A stretch of DNA of 64,000 bases from Microbacterium aurantiacum. GTDB taxonomy: Bacteria > Actinomycetota > Actinomycetes > Actinomycetales > Microbacteriaceae. Of this stretch, positions 50,602 through 59,405 are shown in pieces. The notes under the pieces were generated by a model that was not told the origin of the DNA, searched no databases, and saw nothing but the letters and a program-made list of their open reading frames with translations. How positions within the stretch are numbered: position 1 is the stretch's first letter; each line of letters starts with the position of its first letter. The translations under genes were made by a program, and so were the position numbers. Location of the stretch: positions 255,009 through 319,008 of the forward strand of contig NZ_PGGU01000016.1 of NCBI RefSeq assembly GCF_002872075.1. Reading direction: 5' to 3'.

Positions 50602-51561
50602 ATGTTGAGAACTTCCGAACGTCTCCTGCAGCTGCTGTCGTTGCTGCAGGTCCGGCCCTTCTGGCCGGGCCGTCTGCTCGCCGAGCGTCTCGAGGTCACC
50701 ACCAGGACGATCCGCGCGGATGTGGAACGTCTGCGCGAACTCGGCTATCCCATCGAGAGCACCCCCGGCGTCGCCGGCGGGTACCAGCTCGGCGCGGGTG
50801 CAGCGCTGCCTCCGCTGCTCCTCGACGATGAGGAGGCCATTGCGGTGGCCGTGGGACTGAGCACGGCAGCGGACGGCTCGATCGCCGATCTCGAGGAGGC
50901 CTCCGTCCGCGCCCTGGCGAAGCTGCACCAGGTGCTCCCGTCGCACCTCCGCCACCGCATCCGCACGATGCAGTCGACGATGGTCGCCGTGCCGTTCCAC
51001 GGCCCCTCTGTCGGCTCCGACCTGCTCCTCACTCTGGCGACCGCGTGCCGGGATGCGGTGCAGCTCCGGTTCGACTACCGCTCGCATTCCGAGTCGGAGT
51101 CGCGCCGCATCGTCGAGCCGTACCGGCTGGCTCTCCGCGCCGGCCGCTGGTATCTGCTCGCCTTCGATCTCGAACGCGACGACTGGCGCACCTTCCGCGT
51201 CGACCGGCTCTCTCCGCGCCTGCCCACGGGCCGGCGGTTCGTGCCTCGCGAACTGCCGCCCGAAGGCCCGGCCGACCATGTCGACCGCGGCGTTGCCTCC
51301 GCGCCCTGGGAGTACCGGGCGCGCGTCGTGATCCTCGCGCCGCTGTCGGTCGTCGCCGAGCGTCTGCCCTCGTCGGCGGGGCGGCTGACCCGGCGGGATG
51401 ACGAGAGCTGCGTGCTGGAAAGCGGCTCCGATGATCCGGCGGCGCTGCTCCGCCACCTCAGCATGCTCGACCTCGACTTCTCGGTCGCCGATACGCCCGC
51501 TCTCGCCGCCGAGGCCCGCCGCCTCGCCGACCGCCTCTCGCGTGCCGCGGGCGGACACTGA
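50602..51561 (+). CDS. WYL-domain transcriptional regulator (DeoR/HTH_11 type)
   Basis: 319 residues. The winged helix at residues 2-60 reads TSERLLQLLSLLQ and RLLAERLEVTTRTIRADVERLRELGYPI. The WYL domain (about 135-225) contains RIVEPYRLALRAGRWYLLAFD. A C-terminal alpha/beta (WCX) extension follows. WYL domains bind nucleic acid or small ligands and are common in stress and defence regulation. The inverted repeat in its own promoter suggests self-control and control of the epoxide hydrolase. Confidence 0.92.
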   Translation: MLRTSERLLQLLSLLQVRPFWPGRLLAERLEVTTRTIRADVERLRELGYPIESTPGVAGGYQLGAGAALPPLLLDDEEAIAVAVGLSTAADGSIADLEEASVRALAKLHQVLPSHLRHRIRTMQSTMVAVPFHGPSVGSDLLLTLATACRDAVQLRFDYRSHSESESRRIVEPYRLALRAGRWYLLAFDLERDDWRTFRVDRLSPRLPTGRRFVPRELPPEGPADHVDRGVASAPWEYRARVVILAPLSVVAERLPSSAGRLTRRDDESCVLESGSDDPAALLRHLSMLDLDFSVADTPALAAEARRLADRLSRAAGGH

Positions 51562-51577
51562 GCACGCCCGGAAACGA

Positions 51578-51611
51578 CGAATGCCCCCGTCCCGAAGGAC
51601 AGGGGCATTCG
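51578..51611. terminator. Bidirectional terminator between the WYL gene and rplI
   Basis: Arms 51578-51592 and 51597-51611 pair over nearly 15 bp, with one mismatch, around a CGAA tetraloop, between converging genes. Confidence 0.8.
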
Positions 51612-51626
51612 TGCGGGTATCGTGCC

Positions 51627-52079
51627 TTACTTGGCGGCGACGACCTGCAGCGTGATGACTGCGGTCACGTCGTCGTGCAGGCGAACCGTGGCCTCGTGCT
51701 CACCGGTCGTCTTGATCGGCGACGTGATGTGCACCTTGCGCTTGTCGATCGCGCCGAGACCTGCGGCTGCGACAGCATCCGCGATGTGCTCGGTCTTGAC
51801 CGATCCGAAGAGGCGACCTTCGCCACCCGCCTTGACGGCGAGGCGGACCTTGGTGCCCTCGAGGGCGTTCTTGACGGCCACAGCGTCGTCACGATCGTGG
51901 ATCGCGCGTGCCTGACGCGCGGCCTGGATCGATGCGACCTGCTTTTCGCCACCGCGGGTCCACGCCGTAGCGAAGCCCTGGGGGATGAGGTAGTTGCGGG
52001 CGAACCCGTTCTTGACCTCGACCACGTCACCGGCACTACCGAGCCCGGCGACCTCGTTCTTGAGAATCAGCTTTGCCAT
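51627..52079 (-). CDS. rplI: 50S ribosomal protein L9
   Basis: 150 residues, standard length. The N-terminal rRNA-binding domain is typical: [33 protein letters not shown], followed by the long connecting helix and the C-terminal domain ([16 protein letters not shown]). It is the last gene of the rpsF-ssb-rpsR-rplI operon. Confidence 0.97.
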   Translation of the reverse strand: MAKLILKNEVAGLGSAGDVVEVKNGFARNYLIPQGFATAWTRGGEKQVASIQAARQARAIHDRDDAVAVKNALEGTKVRLAVKAGGEGRLFGSVKTEHIADAVAAAGLGAIDKRKVHITSPIKTTGEHEATVRLHDDVTAVITLQVVAAK

Positions 52080-52090
52080 GTCCCTACCCC

Positions 52091-52345
52091 TCAGCGTCCG
52101 GCGCCGGCGTAAGGCAGGAGCGCCATTTCGCGTGCGTTCTTGACCGCCGTGGCGATCAGACGCTGCTCCTGCACCGAGACACCGGTGATACGACGGGCAC
52201 GGATCTTGCCGCGCTCCGAGACGAACTTGCGAAGGGTTGCGACGTCCTTGTAGTCAATGACGCCAACCCGGATGGACTTCGCGGGAGCGGTGGGCTTGCC
52301 ACCCTTCCGCGGCTTGCGGCGGTCGCCGCTCGACTTTCCAGCCAT
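52091..52345 (-). CDS. rpsR: 30S ribosomal protein S18
   Basis: 84 residues, normal length. The basic N-terminus and the core [27 protein letters not shown] are characteristic, with the ending [18 protein letters not shown]18 forms a heterodimer with S6, encoded two genes upstream. No zinc-binding cysteines are present, so this is the zinc-independent form. Confidence 0.97.
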   Translation of the reverse strand: MAGKSSGDRRKPRKGGKPTAPAKSIRVGVIDYKDVATLRKFVSERGKIRARRITGVSVQEQRLIATAVKNAREMALLPYAGAGR

Positions 52346-52410
52346 TGTTTTACCTTTTCGATGAGCGGATGCGATCCCGAGACGAGCTCAGGAAACGGAT
52401 CCGAAGTTGT

Positions 52411-52929
52411 TTAGAACGGGGTGTCGTCGCCGAAGCTGCCCGGAGTGCTCCAGGCATCTGCGCTGGTCGAGGAACCGGGCGTCGACCACGGCTCCTCCGA
52501 CACCTGCTGCTGCGCGGGACGAGACTGTCCACCGCCACCGCCACCGCCACCGGCGCCGCCGGTCGAGGCCGCACGGGTGACCTGCGCGGTCGCGTACCGA
52601 AGCGAGGGGCCGATCTCGTCGACCTCCAGCTCGATCGCGGTGCGCTGGTTGCCCTCGCGGTCCTGGTAGGAGCGCTGACGCAGGCGACCCTGCGCGATGA
52701 CGCGCATGCCCTTCGTCAGCGAACCCGCCACGTGCTCGGCGAACTCGCGCCAGACGGATGCACGGAGGAACAGCGCATCGCCGTCCTTCCACTCATTCGC
52801 GGCACGGTCGAAGTTGCGCGGCGTCGATGCGATGGTGAAGTTCGCCACCGGCAGCCCGTTCTGCGTGTAGCGCAGCTCGGGGTCGGCCGTGAGGTTTCCC
52901 ACAACGGTGATGACGGTTTCGCCGGCCAT
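52411..52929 (-). CDS. ssb: Single-stranded DNA-binding protein
   Basis: 172 residues. The OB fold (about 1-110) opens [33 protein letters not shown] Gly-rich linker of about 45 residues follows, and the protein ends in the acidic tip GDDTPF, which recruits replication and repair proteins. The gene sits between rpsF and rpsR, six bases after rpsF, as in most actinobacteria. Confidence 0.97.
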   Translation of the reverse strand: MAGETVITVVGNLTADPELRYTQNGLPVANFTIASTPRNFDRAANEWKDGDALFLRASVWREFAEHVAGSLTKGMRVIAQGRLRQRSYQDREGNQRTAIELEVDEIGPSLRYATAQVTRAASTGGAGGGGGGGGQSRPAQQQVSEEPWSTPGSSTSADAWSTPGSFGDDTPF

Positions 52930-52934
52930 GAGAC

Positions 52935-53303
52935 TTAGGCCTTCGCAGCCTTGGCGGCCTTGCGGGCTGCCTTCTCGTCGGAGCGCTTCGCCTCTGCGAT
53001 GACCATCGCCTGAGCCTCTTCAGACCGCAGCACCTTGGTGCGCATGATCTGCTCGTTCAGCTTCAGCTGACGATCGAGCTCCTGCGTGGCTTCGCTGGTA
53101 GCGGTGAAGTTGACGACGGCGTAGATGCCCTCGTTCTTCTTCTGGATCTCGTATGCAAGACGGCGCTTGCCCCAGATGTCGACCTTGTCAATCGAGCCAC
53201 CATCGTTGGTGATGACCTTCAGGAACTTGTCGAGCGTAGGGGCGACCTGGCGCTCGTCGATCTCGGGGGTCAGAATGACCATGAGCTCGTACTGGTGCGT
53301 CAC
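52935..53303 (-). CDS. rpsF: 30S ribosomal protein S6
   Basis: 122 residues. [54 protein letters not shown] and [11 protein letters not shown] are standard S6 segments. The C-terminal tail is Lys/Ala-rich as usual in actinobacteria. The GTG start has a strong AAGGAGG site. It heads the operon, and the leader contains a hairpin that could be the S6:S18 control element. Confidence 0.97.
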   Translation of the reverse strand: MTHQYELMVILTPEIDERQVAPTLDKFLKVITNDGGSIDKVDIWGKRRLAYEIQKKNEGIYAVVNFTATSEATQELDRQLKLNEQIMRTKVLRSEEAQAMVIAEAKRSDEKAARKAAKAAKA

Positions 53304-53331
53304 TTACCCACCTCCTTCGGACTAGAACGGC

Positions 53332-53356
53332 TTCCGGGGCTTTCCCGGAAGCAGGA
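53332..53356 (-). promoter_or_regulatory. Hairpin in the rpsF leader
   Basis: A nine-bp stem (GCTTCCGGG with CCCGGAAGC, loop about seven bases) lies 30-55 bases before the rpsF start. Another 6-bp repeat (TTCCGG/CCGGAA) is further upstream, and TAGACT is a possible -10 box. The position fits the S6:S18 autoregulatory element, but I cannot confirm its conserved core. Confidence 0.35.
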
Positions 53357-53481
53357 GGGTGTGTGAACGTGCCGGCCGTCTTCCGGAGATCCCGGAATCG
53401 AGCAGACAACCTTGGCAGTCTAGCGGAGATCCGGGCGTGTCGCGAATGCCGCCCGCCGGCCGTCCTCCGCCCGACGCCGGA

Positions 53482-54888
53482 TCAGCGCCGGATCGGGTCG
53501 CGGTGCGGGGTCGGTTCGAGCGTGTAGTCGGTGCCGGCATCCGCCCACGTGTCGGCGCCCGCGCGACCGCGCGAGCGTCGCAGCGCGACGATGCCGCGCA
53601 CCAGCGGACTGCCGATCCCCAGTGCGACGCGTCCGGCGACCGTGCGGTCCTCGGCGCCGAGCACGCTCGCGCGGTGCCACGCGGCGTGCAGCGCTCCGCC
53701 ACGCCCGACCGGCACGGGCTTCGCACGCAGTCGGCCTTCGCGGCGCAGCGCGACCAGCTGCTCGACCTGGGTCCACCACGTGGACTCCGCATCCGAGTGG
53801 AAGTAGTTGTCGCGCAACCACTGCGGATGCGGATGCCGGAACCGCCGCCCCACGACCTCCTCCGCTCCGCCCAGCAGCCCGCTGCCGACGAAGACGGTGT
53901 TCAGCAGCGGCTTGCTCACGCCGAACACGTCGAGGGCGATCACCGGGATGTCGCGCGCGATCGCCTCCACGATCGCGGTCGAGCTGACGGTGACCAGGCC
54001 TTCTGCGCTCTCCAGGGCCGCCGCCATCGGCTGATGCGAGAACACCAGGTTCGCCGGCCGCGCGGCGAGCAGATCGGCGTAGGCGTCGCGCTCGAGGTGC
54101 GTTTCGGCCTCTCCCGGCCGCGAGCGCAGCTTCACGACCACGCGCCGAGTCGGATCGGCCTCCGCCGCCTGTCGGAGCACCCGAGCGAGCTCCGCCCGTT
54201 CCTGCCGTTCGGTCGGCACCAGCGCCTGGGCCGCGAACACGAGATCGGTACCGGACGGGCGCGGCGCGGGGCGCTCGGCAAGGGCGACCCTTCCGGCCGA
54301 GTGGCCGCGGGCGCTCGCGCGAACCTGCGCGGAGACGCGTGCCGAGGCAACCGCGCGCGTGCTCTCGATCGTGAGCGACCGCGCGAAGGGCAGGGTGGCC
54401 AGCGCCGTCGGCAACGTCACCCCGATCTGCCTGCCGAGTTCGGCGAAAGCCCGCTCCTCCCGATGCGAGTGCAGCACGAGCAGGTCGCTCTCGCGGCGGT
54501 ACTCGAGCGCCCCGCGCTGGGCGGGGATCGACATCCCGGGCAGTCCGCTGACGACGACGGGGCGCCGCCGCATCCGGTCGATGCGCCGGGCGACGAGGCG
54601 CACGAAGGGTCCGCGGCCGGCGAGCACGACGACATCGGGGCGGTGCCCGCCCAGCCAGCCGTCGAGCTCGTCGAATCCGACCCGCGTCACCCCGGCATCC
54701 ACGAAGGACGTGCCCGCGAGCGCCGTGCGCTGCTGCGCCGGGCTCACGGTCAGCGGGGTGCGCACGATCAGCAGGTGGCGGCGGATGCCCGGCACGGCGT
54801 CGAGCAGCGACGCCGACCACTTCACAAACGAGTCGGCGTCGGCGATCGCGACGACCCGCAGCGGATCTCCGTGCGAGGCGGACGTCAT
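53482..54888 (-). CDS. DUF6716 putative glycosyltransferase
   Basis: 468 residues. The family occurs in actinobacterial sialic-acid-like gene clusters. It opens LRVVAIADADSFVKWSASLLD and ends with a GT-B-like half (TDLVFAAQALVPTERQERAEL, VVVKLRSRPGEAETH, VTVSSTAIVEAIARDIPVIALDVFG). The pattern resembles polysialyl- and CDP-glycerol transferases of the GT-B fold, so it may add or export a sugar of the polymer. The reaction is not known. It overlaps the NeuB stop by four bases and is the last gene of the operon. Confidence 0.82.
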   Translation of the reverse strand: MTSASHGDPLRVVAIADADSFVKWSASLLDAVPGIRRHLLIVRTPLTVSPAQQRTALAGTSFVDAGVTRVGFDELDGWLGGHRPDVVVLAGRGPFVRLVARRIDRMRRRPVVVSGLPGMSIPAQRGALEYRRESDLLVLHSHREERAFAELGRQIGVTLPTALATLPFARSLTIESTRAVASARVSAQVRASARGHSAGRVALAERPAPRPSGTDLVFAAQALVPTERQERAELARVLRQAAEADPTRRVVVKLRSRPGEAETHLERDAYADLLAARPANLVFSHQPMAAALESAEGLVTVSSTAIVEAIARDIPVIALDVFGVSKPLLNTVFVGSGLLGGAEEVVGRRFRHPHPQWLRDNYFHSDAESTWWTQVEQLVALRREGRLRAKPVPVGRGGALHAAWHRASVLGAEDRTVAGRVALGIGSPLVRGIVALRRSRGRAGADTWADAGTDYTLEPTPHRDPIRR

Positions 54889-55757
54889 GCCGGTACGCGA
54901 CGCAGCTTCGCCATCGGCGCCTGCTCGCCGGGGAAGACGCGCTTCACCCCGTCACCGAGGGCGGTCTCGATGACTCTGATGTCGCGCACCAGGTGCGCGA
55001 GGCCGGTCGGCTCGAGAGAGGCAGCGTGATCCGAGCCCCACATCGTGCGGTCGAGGGTGATGTGGCGCTCCACCGCGACGGCGCCGAGGGCTGCGGCCGC
55101 GAGCGAGATCTGCAGTCCGCGCTCATGTCCGGAATAGCCCACCGGCACGCCGGGATAGCGATCCCGGAGCGTGCTGATGACCCGGAGATTGGCCTCTTCC
55201 GGCTCCATCGGATACGTCGAGGTGGCATGCATGAGCACGACCCGGTCGGTGCCGAGGGTGTCGAGTGCCCGGTCGATCTGCTCGATCGTCGACATGCCGG
55301 TGGAGAGGATGATCGGCTTGCCGGTCTCGCGGAGCGCCACGAGCAGCTCGGTATCGGTGAGGCTGGCCGAGGCGACCTTGTGCGCCACCACGTTGAGATC
55401 CTCGAGGAACGCGACGCTCGGCACATCCCACGGGGACGCGAACCAGTCCAGTCCCTGCAGTGTGGCGTGGTCGCCGATCTCGACGTACTCGTCACGGCCG
55501 AACTCGACGCGGCGACGGTAGTCGAGGTAGGTCATCGTGCCCCACGGCGTCTCACGCAGCACGTCGCGCATGTGTTCCGGCGTCGAGATCTCCGGGGTGC
55601 GCTTCTGGAACTTCACCGCATCGGCACCGGCACGGGCCGCCACGTCGATGAGCTGTTTGGCGATGTCCACGTCGCCGTTGTGGTTCAGGCCGATCTCCGC
55701 GATGACGTATGCGGGACGGCCCCCTCCGATCACGCGCGATCCGATTGTGACGGTCAT
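54885..55757 (-). CDS. neuB: N-acetylneuraminate synthase-like protein (short form without SAF domain)
   Basis: 290 residues. The NeuB TIM barrel begins GRPAYVIAEIGLNHNGDVDIAKQLIDVAARAGADAVKFQKR, with TPWGTMTYLDYR, KVASASLTDTELL, HATSTYPMEPEE and VGYSGHERG following. It would condense phosphoenolpyruvate with a hexosamine-type sugar. Canonical NeuB is about 340-350 residues with a C-terminal SAF (antifreeze-like) domain that completes the partner active site; this protein stops right after the barrel. The start at 55757 has GGAGGA upstream. Confidence 0.88.
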   Translation of the reverse strand: MTVTIGSRVIGGGRPAYVIAEIGLNHNGDVDIAKQLIDVAARAGADAVKFQKRTPEISTPEHMRDVLRETPWGTMTYLDYRRRVEFGRDEYVEIGDHATLQGLDWFASPWDVPSVAFLEDLNVVAHKVASASLTDTELLVALRETGKPIILSTGMSTIEQIDRALDTLGTDRVVLMHATSTYPMEPEEANLRVISTLRDRYPGVPVGYSGHERGLQISLAAAALGAVAVERHITLDRTMWGSDHAASLEPTGLAHLVRDIRVIETALGDGVKRVFPGEQAPMAKLRRVPA

Positions 55758-55825
55758 GTCGTCCTCCAGTCGTAGCCTCAGCTTCCTGGGTACGCGCCGG
55801 GGGTGAACATCGTGCGAATCGCGGG

Positions 55826-56986
55826 TTACCGGGGTCGGTCGACCTGCAGAACGCGCTCGATCAGCTCGCGGACGGCGCCCTGTCCCCCGGCGGCGCGGAG
55901 CACGACGCGGGCTTCGGATCGCACCAGCGGATGCGCATCCGCGACCGCCACCGGCCACCCCACCGACCGCATCGCGGAGAGGTCGTTGACGTCGTTGCCG
56001 AGGTACGCGATGTCCGTGAGCGCGATGCCGTTCTCGGCCGCCCAGTCGGCCAGCGCCGCCTGCTTGTCGTCGATGCCCTGCAGCACCGGCACTCGCAGCT
56101 TCTCGGCTCGGGCGCGCACGACGGGGTTCGTCTCGGTGGAGAGGATGAGCATCGGGATGCCGGCGCGCCGCAGCAGCGACACCCCCATGCCGTCCTCCCG
56201 GCTCACGCGCACGAACTCGCGGCCTTCGCTGTCGACGAGGGCCGTGTCGTCGGTGTGCACCCCGTCGAAGTCGGTCACCACGGCGCGCACCTCGATCGCC
56301 TCGGATCCGCTCACGAGGCCGGCGACGGCGGATGCCACGGCGAGGTGCTGCGCGTCGTCGATCTCGACCGCGGTCCACTCCGGCACCTCGACGATCCCGA
56401 TCCGGCCGAAGAAGCGGTGCCCGGCCCGTCGGAACCCATCGGCCGTGAATGCGTAGAACGCCCCGGTCTCGAGGAAGTGCGGCTGGCGGTCCTGGCGCCG
56501 CGGCCGGTGCGCGGCGTCGTGATTGACGGCGACGGCCGCTCCGTCCTCGCCCCGCGCCCAGAGGAACCCGTACGTCTCGTGCGCCGAGAAGACGCTGTCG
56601 CAGCTACCGGAGCGGACCAGCTCGATGGCCTCGTCGATCCCCGCGCTGGGGATGAACGGCGACGTGGCCTGCACGAAGACGACGAGATCGACGGGCATCC
56701 CCTCGCCCTCCAGGGCATCCAGCGCGTGCAGGAGGGCGCTCTCCGATGATGCCGTATCGCCGGAGAGCTCGGCCGGGCGGCGGACGACGTGCGCTCCGGC
56801 GGCGGCGCTCACCGCGGCGATCTCGTCGTCGTCGGTGGTGACGACGACCACGTCGACGCCGTCGGCCGCCGCAGCGGCGCGCACCGCCCGCACGATGAGC
56901 GGCACACCGCCGACCCTGCTGAGATTCTTCCGCGGGACCTGCTTGGATCCGCCTCTGGCGGGGATGATCGCGGCGACTCGGGTCAT
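55826..56986 (-). CDS. CMP-sialic acid synthetase-like/KdsC-type phosphatase fusion
   Basis: 386 residues. The N-terminal half (about 1-225) is a NeuA-type cytidylyltransferase: AAIIPARGGSKQVPRKNL, ELSGDTASSESALLHALD, VVFVQATSPF and HFLETGAFYAF. The C-terminal part (about 230-386) is a KdsC-like HAD phosphatase with the nucleophile DFDGVHTDD, the LSTE motif and AYLGNDVNDLSAM. The fusion would dephosphorylate a 9-phosphate and then activate the acid with CMP. Vertebrate CMAS has the same order. Start overlaps the polysialyltransferase-like stop (ATGA). Confidence 0.9.
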   Translation of the reverse strand: MTRVAAIIPARGGSKQVPRKNLSRVGGVPLIVRAVRAAAAADGVDVVVVTTDDDEIAAVSAAAGAHVVRRPAELSGDTASSESALLHALDALEGEGMPVDLVVFVQATSPFIPSAGIDEAIELVRSGSCDSVFSAHETYGFLWARGEDGAAVAVNHDAAHRPRRQDRQPHFLETGAFYAFTADGFRRAGHRFFGRIGIVEVPEWTAVEIDDAQHLAVASAVAGLVSGSEAIEVRAVVTDFDGVHTDDTALVDSEGREFVRVSREDGMGVSLLRRAGIPMLILSTETNPVVRARAEKLRVPVLQGIDDKQAALADWAAENGIALTDIAYLGNDVNDLSAMRSVGWPVAVADAHPLVRSEARVVLRAAGGQGAVRELIERVLQVDRPR

Positions 56987-58332
56987 CGGCCCCGCACCAC
57001 CTTCCATGCTCGTGCGGCGCGCTTGCGCGCTCCGGCGATGGTCAGTCGGAGTTCCTCGACGCGTCCGACGCCGCCGGCGGAGCGCAGCATCCGACGGGCG
57101 AACCCCTCCCTCGGCGCGCCGGGCAGGCGCAGCTCGGCGAGCCGCTCCGCGAAGAAGTACCGCTCGCGCTCCGTGGCGCTGATCGTGCGCAGCAGCTCTT
57201 CCGCGCGCGGCCGCAGATGCGCCGCGATGACGGGTTGCATCGCGTAACCGACGGCGTCGACGAGCAGCTGAAGGCGACCGGGCTCGCGGTAGGGCGATGC
57301 CGGTCTCGTCAGCGCATCCACGATCGTCGCCGGCACCCGGTTGCTGTTCTCGTAGGGGGCCAATCGCCGCAGCACCGCCGCCGTGCCCGCCGCCGCGATC
57401 GGCCGGGCGGACAGCGCCTGCACGGTGGGGAGTGCGGTCGAGAAGCCGGCGACGACGCCGACGGCATCCAGCCTCTCCGCGACCAATTCTGCGGACTCCG
57501 GCCCCTCGTACACCGCGAACTCCATGTCGTGGCCGAGCGCGCGCTCGCGCAGCGCCTCGACGAGCTGCGGCGGGGCGGCCGGGTGCGGCTTGAAGACGAT
57601 GCGGCCCGGCGCCCACCCGGCCGCGCGATCGACCATCTCCGCCTGCATCGCGATCTCCTCGGCCGGCGCGACGAGACCGAGGGCTGCGAGGTACTGCCCG
57701 AGCACGAGTGCCGTGGGAGTACCGTCGGCGAGGGCATCGAGTTCGGAGTCGGATGCCGCCGTCTCGGCGAGCACGCGCCCGAAGCTCCCAGCTGCGACCG
57801 GCACCCGGACGGCGCCCGCCTCCGTGAACACGAGCGGCTCGACGCCCGGCACGACATCGGCGTACACGACGCGCCCGATGCGCTCGACGACCGTGCGGGG
57901 CAGCGCGACGCGGATCGGCGAGTACGTCATCAGCCCGTCGCCGATGATGGTCAGCCGGGCGTCGGGGAAGAGGGAGAGCAGGGTGCGCGCCGGCGCCACC
58001 TGGGGGCTCTGCACGCACAGCTCCAGCTCCCCCTCGAGCTTCCACGCGCGGGTGAGCAGGCGGCGCAGCACGAGCAGCTCACCCTCGGACGGGTCCCAGG
58101 CGCTCGGATGCAGCGGTGTGAGCAGCGCGTCGAGCGACTCGATCCGATCGAAGCGGGCACGCAGCCGGGCGAGGTTCGGGAGCTCGTCGATGCCGCGCGT
58201 CGTCTCGGGCACCCTGGCCGAGTTGAACGGCACGAGGATGCGCGTCCCTCCCCCGTCGAACACGCCCTCGTCGATGGCGGCCGCGGCGGTGGCGAGGCCG
58301 TAGGCGCTGTGCAGGGCGAAGAGCTGCGTCAT
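56983..58332 (-). CDS. Polysialyltransferase-family (A-2,8-polyST) protein
   Basis: 449 residues. A GT-B-like protein with the polysialyltransferase motifs FALHSAYGLATAAAAID at the N-terminus and VFKPHPAAPPQLVEAL (HP motif) followed by GFSTALPTVQAL. In bacteria this family transfers CMP-activated sialic acid to a growing polymer; other nonulosonic acids are possible. The C-terminal helical tail is Arg-rich, which would suit membrane attachment. Overlaps neighbours at both ends. Confidence 0.82.
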   Translation of the reverse strand: MTQLFALHSAYGLATAAAAIDEGVFDGGGTRILVPFNSARVPETTRGIDELPNLARLRARFDRIESLDALLTPLHPSAWDPSEGELLVLRRLLTRAWKLEGELELCVQSPQVAPARTLLSLFPDARLTIIGDGLMTYSPIRVALPRTVVERIGRVVYADVVPGVEPLVFTEAGAVRVPVAAGSFGRVLAETAASDSELDALADGTPTALVLGQYLAALGLVAPAEEIAMQAEMVDRAAGWAPGRIVFKPHPAAPPQLVEALRERALGHDMEFAVYEGPESAELVAERLDAVGVVAGFSTALPTVQALSARPIAAAGTAAVLRRLAPYENSNRVPATIVDALTRPASPYREPGRLQLLVDAVGYAMQPVIAAHLRPRAEELLRTISATERERYFFAERLAELRLPGAPREGFARRMLRSAGGVGRVEELRLTIAGARKRAARAWKVVRGR

Positions 58333-59309
58333 GAGGCTCGTCCTGCCCCGCGCAGCGACCGGGCGAGCACCCTCCGCCGCGACCCCGCGAAGTCGTCCAG
58401 GGCGGCCGCGACCTCGGTCGCGGGCAAACGGCGCAGCAGCTCTCGGATGCCGCTGCGCATCTCCGCGCGCAATCGGGGCGTCATCTGCCGAGAGCGGACG
58501 AGGTGGTGCGAGCTCAGGGCGAGCGCGGTCCACACGGCTTTCGGCAGGAAGCGCTCCGCCTCGGCATCCTGCTCGACGATGTCGATCACCTGACCGAGCG
58601 AGCGGGCGAAGTCGAGCTGGCGGCGATCGTGCACCCGGGTGAGCGAGGTGGAGACGCCCCGTCGATAGAGGAGTGCGGGGGCATCGACGACGGCGAAGGT
58701 CTCTGCCTGCAGATGCAGGCGCCAGATCCACGGCCGGTCCTCGGCGGTGAACAGGCCGTCGGGGAACGCGGCGAGTCCGCGATCGATGAGGCGCCGGTGG
58801 AACACCCCCGCCCAGGCGTACGGATAGTCGACCATCGTCGTGTCGTCGGCGGGGAGGATCGCCTCCCTCGGCGAGGCCACCACCTCCCGCCAGGCGAACG
58901 GCGCGCGCACGAGCACGCGCTCCGTGCCGGTCACGCGCACGTGATCCGTGCGCACGAAGTCGCAGTCCAGCTCGCCCAGCCGACGGGCCAGCACCTGCAG
59001 GCGCTGCGGCTGCATCCAGTCATCCCCGTCGACGAAGCAGAACGCCTCGCCTTCCACATGCGCCAGCCCCTGATTGCGGGCGGTGGCGAGCCCGACCGCG
59101 CGGGGATTGACGAGCACCTCGGCGTGCGCGAAGCGCTCGGCGTACCGTCGCATCTGGGCTCCGGTGTCGTCGCTGGACCCGTCGTCGATGGCGACGAGCT
59201 TCAGCGCGGCCGGATCGTCGAACTGCCGCAGCAGGGTCTCCAGCGTCGTGCCGATGAACGCTCCGGCGTCCTTTGCGGGAAGGATGACGGTGACCGATGG
59301 CGTGCGCAC
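58329..59309 (-). CDS. Family 2 glycosyltransferase
   Basis: 326 residues. GT-A fold: SVTVILPAKDAGAFIGTTLETLLRQ, LVAIDDGSSDDTGAQM, GLATARNQGLAHVEGEAFCFVDGDDWMQP (DxD-type metal motif). GTG start with GGGAG upstream. The acceptor is unknown. It leads the sialic-acid-like operon and could prime or cap the polymer. The gap 59310-59405 before the ABC genes shows no gene. Confidence 0.9.
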   Translation of the reverse strand: MRTPSVTVILPAKDAGAFIGTTLETLLRQFDDPAALKLVAIDDGSSDDTGAQMRRYAERFAHAEVLVNPRAVGLATARNQGLAHVEGEAFCFVDGDDWMQPQRLQVLARRLGELDCDFVRTDHVRVTGTERVLVRAPFAWREVVASPREAILPADDTTMVDYPYAWAGVFHRRLIDRGLAAFPDGLFTAEDRPWIWRLHLQAETFAVVDAPALLYRRGVSTSLTRVHDRRQLDFARSLGQVIDIVEQDAEAERFLPKAVWTALALSSHHLVRSRQMTPRLRAEMRSGIRELLRRLPATEVAAALDDFAGSRRRVLARSLRGAGRAS

Positions 59310-59405
59310 AGAACTCCCGGGGCTGGACAGGTATCCGGCATGGTGGCACTCCCCCCTTGCCGACTGGCGACGCCCGGGTGAACACCGGGTGACCTGTGCC
59401 GCCCC

